Position numbers and translations under genes: made by a program. From contig WRDI01000006.1 of the NCBI GenBank assembly GCA_009783515.1, positions 1 through 36,477 on the forward strand: 36,477 bases of DNA, read 5' to 3'. The notes below the pieces were generated by a model that worked only from the letters and a program-made list of their open reading frames with translations, did no database searches and was not told where the DNA came from. The DNA is from Bacillota bacterium. Lineage in GTDB: Bacteria > Bacillota > Clostridia > Christensenellales > Pumilibacteraceae. The first letter of the stretch is position 1, and every line of letters starts with the position of its first letter. Shown here piece after piece: positions 32,619-36,477 of this stretch.

Positions 32619-33695
32619 ATGACAATTCCGAGCGATATTATTTTTCAAGAAAGAGCTGTTTCCAAAGCGGCCAGGGTAGGGGGTCTTCGTATAGGCGGCG
32701 GCGCGCCGGTCAGCATACAGTCCATGCTTAGTTGCGATACGCTGGATAAGGAAAAGGTTTTTGCCCAAATTGACGCGCTTGAGGCTGCCGGTTGCGACAT
32801 CATAAGGCTGGCGGTCGAAAACAAAGAGCAGACCGAAATATGCCATGAGTATGTCGGCTACGCGAAGGTCCCGCTGGTCGCGGACATTCAATTTGACTAC
32901 CGTCTCGCGCTTCTTTCAGCGGACGCGGGTTTTGCCAAAATCAGGTTTAATCCGGGCAATATCGGCGGCGAAAAAAATGTGCGCGAGATTGTCCGTGCCT
33001 GCCTTGCAAACGGTACGGCAATCAGGATAGGCGTCAACGCGGGTTCTTTGGATAGGGAGCTAATCAAAAAGTACGGCGGGCGCACCGCGGAGGCTTTGGC
33101 GGAAAGCGTGCTGTCTTCTGTTTTGATTTTGGAAAACGAGGGGTTTGACAACATCGTTTTGTCGGCAAAATCAAGCGATATACGAACTATGGTGGACGCA
33201 AACCGCATTATCGCCGAAAAATGCGCGTATCCTTTGCATATTGGGCTTACCGAAAGCGGCTACGGAGAGGCGGGGATGACGGCGTCCGCAATAGCCGTCG
33301 GCAGCCTTCTGTTATATGGGATAGGGGACACAATCAGGGTTTCGCTTACCGGAGAGCCCGTGCGGGAGATGGCGGCGGCAAGACATATTTTGGACGCGTT
33401 GGGACTAAGTGATCGCTGCCGCGTGGTGTCTTGTCCAACCTGCTCGCGCTGTAAATGCGACCTTTTAAGCGCGGTAGAAGAGGTTTCGGCGGCGGCGCAG
33501 GGCATAAAACGGAAGATGAAGGTGGCAATTATGGGATGCGCTGTCAACGGTCCGGGCGAGGCTGCGGACGCGGACTGCGGTGCGGCTTTCGGCGGAGACA
33601 ACGCCGTTATTTTTAAAAAAGGCAGGATAGTAAAAAGCGTAGCGGCGGAAAACGCGGCGGCAGCGCTTATCGAACTTCTGAAAAACGGGGAGTGA
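32619..33695 (+). CDS. ispG: 4-hydroxy-3-methylbut-2-en-1-yl diphosphate synthase IspG
   Basis: IspG catalyses the penultimate step of the MEP isoprenoid pathway, reducing MEcPP to HMBPP with a [4Fe-4S] cluster. The 358-residue protein has the cluster cysteines C272 and C275 in SCPTC and C307 in MGCAVNGPGEA, with E314 in the same motif as the fourth ligand. The TIM-barrel part shows QSMLSCDT and HIGLTESG. ATG 32619 with GGGAG at 32610-32614 gives the family N-terminus. Two TTGACA boxes lie upstream (32530 and 32542), but no matching -10 was found. Confidence 0.96.
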   Translation: MTIPSDIIFQERAVSKAARVGGLRIGGGAPVSIQSMLSCDTLDKEKVFAQIDALEAAGCDIIRLAVENKEQTEICHEYVGYAKVPLVADIQFDYRLALLSADAGFAKIRFNPGNIGGEKNVREIVRACLANGTAIRIGVNAGSLDRELIKKYGGRTAEALAESVLSSVLILENEGFDNIVLSAKSSDIRTMVDANRIIAEKCAYPLHIGLTESGYGEAGMTASAIAVGSLLLYGIGDTIRVSLTGEPVREMAAARHILDALGLSDRCRVVSCPTCSRCKCDLLSAVEEVSAAAQGIKRKMKVAIMGCAVNGPGEAADADCGAAFGGDNAVIFKKGRIVKSVAAENAAAALIELLKNGE

Positions 33696-33774
33696 CGCAG
33701 AAACAGGGAAAATAACGAAATAGTGCGTAACTATGAGTAACGCAGAAGATAAAATATATCGGATACAAAAAATG

Positions 33775-33801
33775 GGCGGCATTATTTCTGCCGCCTTTTT
33801 C
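33775..33801 (+). terminator. ispG terminator
   Basis: GGCGGCA (33775-33781) pairs with TGCCGCC (33789-33795) around a 7-bp loop, followed by five T residues. Confidence 0.88.
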
Positions 33802-33976
33802 TTTGGTGCTTCGTCAGCACGCTGCGGACCATTACCGCAATTATAGTATCCTGCCTGAATAGCAAAAAAATTCGCTTTTTCGTCAATCCTAAAATCTTTC
33901 AGCGCGTTATTCTAAAATTTGCCGCATTCGATTACCTGATCTTAATCCCCAATCTCTTACGCCCGACCAAAAACGC
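33802..33976. other. Gene-free stretch between ispG and ung
   Basis: No coding potential. A weak 7-bp register (GATTACC, TGATCTT, AATCCCC, AATCTCT) at 33930-33957 resembles the CTGATCC words at 20631. Before the terminator a short GTAACGC/GTGCGTA stretch (33723-33750) may be another decayed array. Nothing else is seen. Confidence 0.35.
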
Positions 33977-34005
33977 TTGCGGAAATTATTAAAATATGCT
34001 AAAAT
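33977..34005 (+). promoter_or_regulatory. ung promoter (near-leaderless)
   Basis: TTGCGG (33977-33982), 17 bp, TAAAAT (34000-34005), with TGC upstream as an extended -10. Transcription would begin near 34012, four bases before the ATG at 34016. No ribosome site is present. Confidence 0.6.
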
Positions 34006-34015
34006 ATATGTATAT

Positions 34016-34735
34016 ATGTTCACCCTTGAAAATGAATGGAAAAATAAACTGGCGGGCGAATTTAACGCCGATTATTACCAAAAGCTTGTTGTCACGCTGG
34101 AGTCGGAATATCAAGCTAACGTCGTTTATCCTAAAAAGGACGATGTTTTGCGCGCCCTAAGGATGGTGGACTATCCCGACGTAAGAGTGTGTATTTTGGG
34201 CCAGGACCCGTACTATGGCGCGGGTCAGGCAAACGGAATGGCGTTTGCAGTGCAGGACGGTTGCCCATATCCTCCTTCTTTGGTCAATATTTTTGCCGAG
34301 CTTAAAAACGATTTGGGTGTGACCGGGGTCAAAAGCGGCACACTTTTGGGTTGGGCTAAGCAGGGTGTACTCCTCCTTAACACCACGCTGACGGTATGCG
34401 AAAACCGGCCGCAAAGCCATTTGGGTCTCGGATGGGAACGTTTTACCGACGCCGTGATTTCCGCGTTATCCGACGCGGGGCGGCCGACGGTTTTTATTTT
34501 GTGGGGGGCTAACGCGATTGCTAAAACCAAGCTTATCGCGCCGCGGCACCACATCATTTCTTCGCCGCATCCCAGTCCCTTATCCTGTCACCGCGGTTTT
34601 TTTGGGTCGAAGCCCTTTTCGCGCGCCAACGCGTTTTTGACCGGGGGCGGATTCGCCGCTATTGACTGGTCGGACGTTTCGGGTAGCCGCGCCTCTTATT
34701 ACCGTACGGCGAAGAATATTAGGCTCTTGAAGTAA
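34016..34735 (+). CDS. ung: Uracil-DNA glycosylase
   Basis: Family 1 UDG removes uracil from DNA. From ATG 34016 (239 residues) the water-activating loop GQDPYYG has D64, the uracil pocket includes LLLNTTLTV, and the leucine/minor-groove loop HPSPLS has H185, followed by RGFFGSKPFSRAN. The C-terminus runs about 20 residues past the usual IDW ending (SGSRASYYRTAKNIRLLK). The start lacks a ribosome site, consistent with the promoter position. An upstream TTG in the same frame overlaps the -35 box and is rejected. Confidence 0.95.
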   Translation: MFTLENEWKNKLAGEFNADYYQKLVVTLESEYQANVVYPKKDDVLRALRMVDYPDVRVCILGQDPYYGAGQANGMAFAVQDGCPYPPSLVNIFAELKNDLGVTGVKSGTLLGWAKQGVLLLNTTLTVCENRPQSHLGLGWERFTDAVISALSDAGRPTVFILWGANAIAKTKLIAPRHHIISSPHPSPLSCHRGFFGSKPFSRANAFLTGGGFAAIDWSDVSGSRASYYRTAKNIRLLK

Positions 34736-34807
34736 AAATTTGTCGAAAGCGTCACAGCAATAGGCATGGCATATTTTGTCAGACTCTAAATAATTTGTCA
34801 AAAGTGA

Positions 34808-34857
34808 CATAGTACCCGCTTTTTTCGCGTTTTGTCGATTTCTGCGGGTACTATGTT
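34808..34857. repeat. Perfect 13-bp inverted repeat between ung and recD2
   Basis: ACATAGTACCCGC (34808-34820) and GCGGGTACTATGT (34845-34857) pair exactly around 24 bp. TTGTTTTC follows, so a weak terminator for ung is possible, but the T-run is interrupted. Confidence 0.75.
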
Positions 34858-34888
34858 GTTTTCGATAAAATTATCAAAAAAGAGACTT

Positions 34889-35071
34889 ATACTAATCCGC
34901 TTTCTGATTTTACATATTCTGCGGCATCTTTTTTGTGTAAACCCGTCATCAGAAAAACTTTGTTTTTCTTAAAAATTTCGTTAGTAGCGCTGCTACGAAC
35001 TCAATTTTTTGACGGTTTTACCCTAAAAAATCTGCTCGCAAAATATGCAAAATCAGAAAGCTACTTAGTAT
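34889..35071. repeat. 183-bp MITE-like palindrome next to the recD2 stop
   Basis: Arms 34889-34918 and 35042-35071 match as reverse complements at about 26 of 30 positions (core GCTTTCTGATTTT). Inside, GTAAA-CCGTCA pairs with TGACGG-TTTAC, and GTAGC-GCT-GCTAC makes a third stem. The right end is 2 bp from the recD2 stop. No reading frame is contained. Confidence 0.75.
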
Positions 35072-35073
35072 TG

Positions 35074-36477
35074 TTATCCTTTTTCTCCGAACAATCGCAA
35101 ATAATTTTTTCCCGCAGCCTCTAAAAAAAAGCTTAGGCCGCTGTTGCGGCGCGCGATATAATCGTTGTCGACCATGCGTTTGACGGCGTATTCCTCGCCC
35201 ACCAAAACCACAAGGCGGCGGGCGCGGGTTATCGCCGTGTATAGCAAATTCCGCGTCAAAATCAGTGGGCTGCCCAAAATCGCGGGCAAAATTACCGCCT
35301 CGAACTCGCTACCCTGACTCTTGTGTACCGTTATGGCGTAGCTTAACACCAGCTCGCCTATGCTATCCGTATATGCGGCGCGTTTTCCGTCTTCGAACAG
35401 CACTGTAAGCTCCTTTGTCGCGACGTCCAGGGACTCTATGACGCCCATGTCGCCGTTGAACACTCCTTCGCCGTGTTCGCTCCCCCTTTGGTATTCCAAA
35501 GAATAGTTGTTGGAGGTCTGCATCACCTTGTCACCCTCCTTAAAGCTTGTGCTGCCGCTGATTATAACGGGGCGATTAAGCGGGTTTAATACGGCGGAAA
35601 GTAGCGCGTTAAGGTTGTTCGCGCCCGCGGGACCGTTTTTCATGGGGCAAAGCACCTGTATTTTATCGGGTGTTACCCCCAGATACTTCGGCAGACGTTT
35701 TGACACCAATCGCACAATTTCGTCCGCAACCTCGATGCCCTTGTTCCGCTTGATAAAAAAGAAATCCTTATCCGTACTTTTTAAGTTAGGCATTTGCCCG
35801 CCGTTGATTTTGTGGGCGTTTTCGATTATCAGACTGCCGCCATCCTGACGATAAATCTTTGTCAAACAAACCTTGGGTAGCTTTTGCAGCAAATCTGCCA
35901 AAACATTGCCCGCGCCCACGCTTGGCAGTTGGTCACTGTCCCCTAACAGAATCAGCCGCGTGCCGTCCCGTACGCACTTGAGCAAGGAATAAAAAAGAAA
36001 AATATCCAGCATCGACACTTCGTCCACTATCACGTTGTCCGCGCCGACTTGAATGGAGCTTTGTTCGCTTTGTCCCGGGGTAAGCTTTAGGGCGCGGTGG
36101 ATGGTCGCCGCCTCCTCGCCGGTGCTTTCGTTAATGCGCTTTGCCGCCCTGCCCGTGGGCGCCATGAGGTTAAAGCTTTCGCCGCGCTTGTTGAACAAGA
36201 AGATAAGGCATTTGATAATTGTGGTTTTGCCCGTGCCCGGTCCACCCGTTATCACGCTTACCGCGTTTTGCATAGATGAAACGACGGCGTTTTTTTGTTC
36301 GTCGTTAAGCTCTATGCCGTAAATGCGGCGATATTCGTCAAGGTCTTTTTCGATTTGTCCGCGGTCGGTTTGCTTATTGAAATTATTTTGTAGTGCGACG
36401 ATTTTGCCCGCGCTGCCATATTCGGACGCATAGGCAAAGTGCAGGAATAGGGCTTGCTTATTGTCTATAATCACAGA
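35074..36477 (-). CDS. recD2: RecD2-like ATP-dependent DNA helicase (partial, 5' end outside)
   Basis: At least 467 residues of the C-terminal part are present; the N-terminal domains lie beyond the right edge, so the GTG at 36474 is not the true start. Superfamily 1B helicase motifs are Walker A GGPGTGKTTIIK, DEVSMLD (motif II), LGDSDQLPSVGAGNVLADLL (motif III), the SH3-like insertion with KEGDKVMQTSNNY, ITVHKSQGSEF, and YTAITRARRLVVLVG (motif VI). RecD2 acts in DNA repair without RecBC. A conjugative TraA-type relaxase helicase is less likely given the housekeeping neighbours. Confidence 0.92.
   Translation of the reverse strand, partial: SVIIDNKQALFLHFAYASEYGSAGKIVALQNNFNKQTDRGQIEKDLDEYRRIYGIELNDEQKNAVVSSMQNAVSVITGGPGTGKTTIIKCLIFLFNKRGESFNLMAPTGRAAKRINESTGEEAATIHRALKLTPGQSEQSSIQVGADNVIVDEVSMLDIFLFYSLLKCVRDGTRLILLGDSDQLPSVGAGNVLADLLQKLPKVCLTKIYRQDGGSLIIENAHKINGGQMPNLKSTDKDFFFIKRNKGIEVADEIVRLVSKRLPKYLGVTPDKIQVLCPMKNGPAGANNLNALLSAVLNPLNRPVIISGSTSFKEGDKVMQTSNNYSLEYQRGSEHGEGVFNGDMGVIESLDVATKELTVLFEDGKRAAYTDSIGELVLSYAITVHKSQGSEFEAVILPAILGSPLILTRNLLYTAITRARRLVVLVGEEYAVKRMVDNDYIARRNSGLSFFLEAAGKNYLRLFGEKG

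Overview
The window reads as chromosomal core from a low-to-mid GC, Gram-positive-type bacterium, most likely an uncultured member of Clostridia. This is inferred from gene content: DUF4364, a TIGR03905-type TSCPD protein, RecD2, a PrsA-like lipoprotein, YycJ, ATP-type PckA, two lipobox proteins, no outer-membrane genes, and AGGAGG-type ribosome sites alongside frequent TTG starts. No rRNA, tRNA, CRISPR array, transposase or phage gene was found.

Layout. 1-8339 is mostly plus strand: the tail of prfB, a membrane-anchored phosphate-binding-like protein, tsaD, a flavin-oxidase-like protein, mnmA, an M42 peptidase, an alpha/beta hydrolase and guaA. 8466-16324 is minus strand: pckA, a PrsA-like lipoprotein, mfd and mscL. 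A compact divergent promoter separates mscL from yycJ. 16444-26712 is plus strand: yycJ, two CPBP membrane proteases, rlmH, a structured non-coding stretch, an M14 carboxypeptidase, valS, two zinc-ribbon membrane proteins and a class II aldolase. 26933-32396 is minus strand: a frameshifted RCC1-propeller lipoprotein, a TSCPD protein, DUF4364, a hybrid histidine kinase and a V4R sensor protein. 32619-34735 carries ispG and ung. The right edge cuts recD2 (minus strand).

Most genes are housekeeping: translation and tRNA modification (prfB, tsaD, mnmA, valS, rlmH), DNA repair (mfd, ung, recD2), GMP synthesis, gluconeogenesis/glycolysis, and isoprenoid synthesis. The accessory interest lies between the genes. 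A large family of short repeats runs through the intergenic DNA. The sequences differ from site to site but share a strict 7-bp period, often occur as facing arms of a long hairpin, and repeatedly overlap or touch the stop codon of the preceding gene. One such array (4.7 copies of a C-rich heptamer) lies inside the tsaD reading frame. They resemble the heptameric short tandem repeats known from filamentous cyanobacteria, but I know of no description from this kind of genome.

Other notable points: two genes (yycJ, ung) whose promoters predict leaderless or nearly leaderless mRNAs; back-to-back overlapping promoters for mscL and yycJ; a single-base loss that removes the seventh blade of the RCC1 propeller; a V4R plus hybrid-kinase module under a consensus promoter; and several long imperfect palindromes, of which the one at 20175-20332 looks most like a structured RNA or a MITE-like element.
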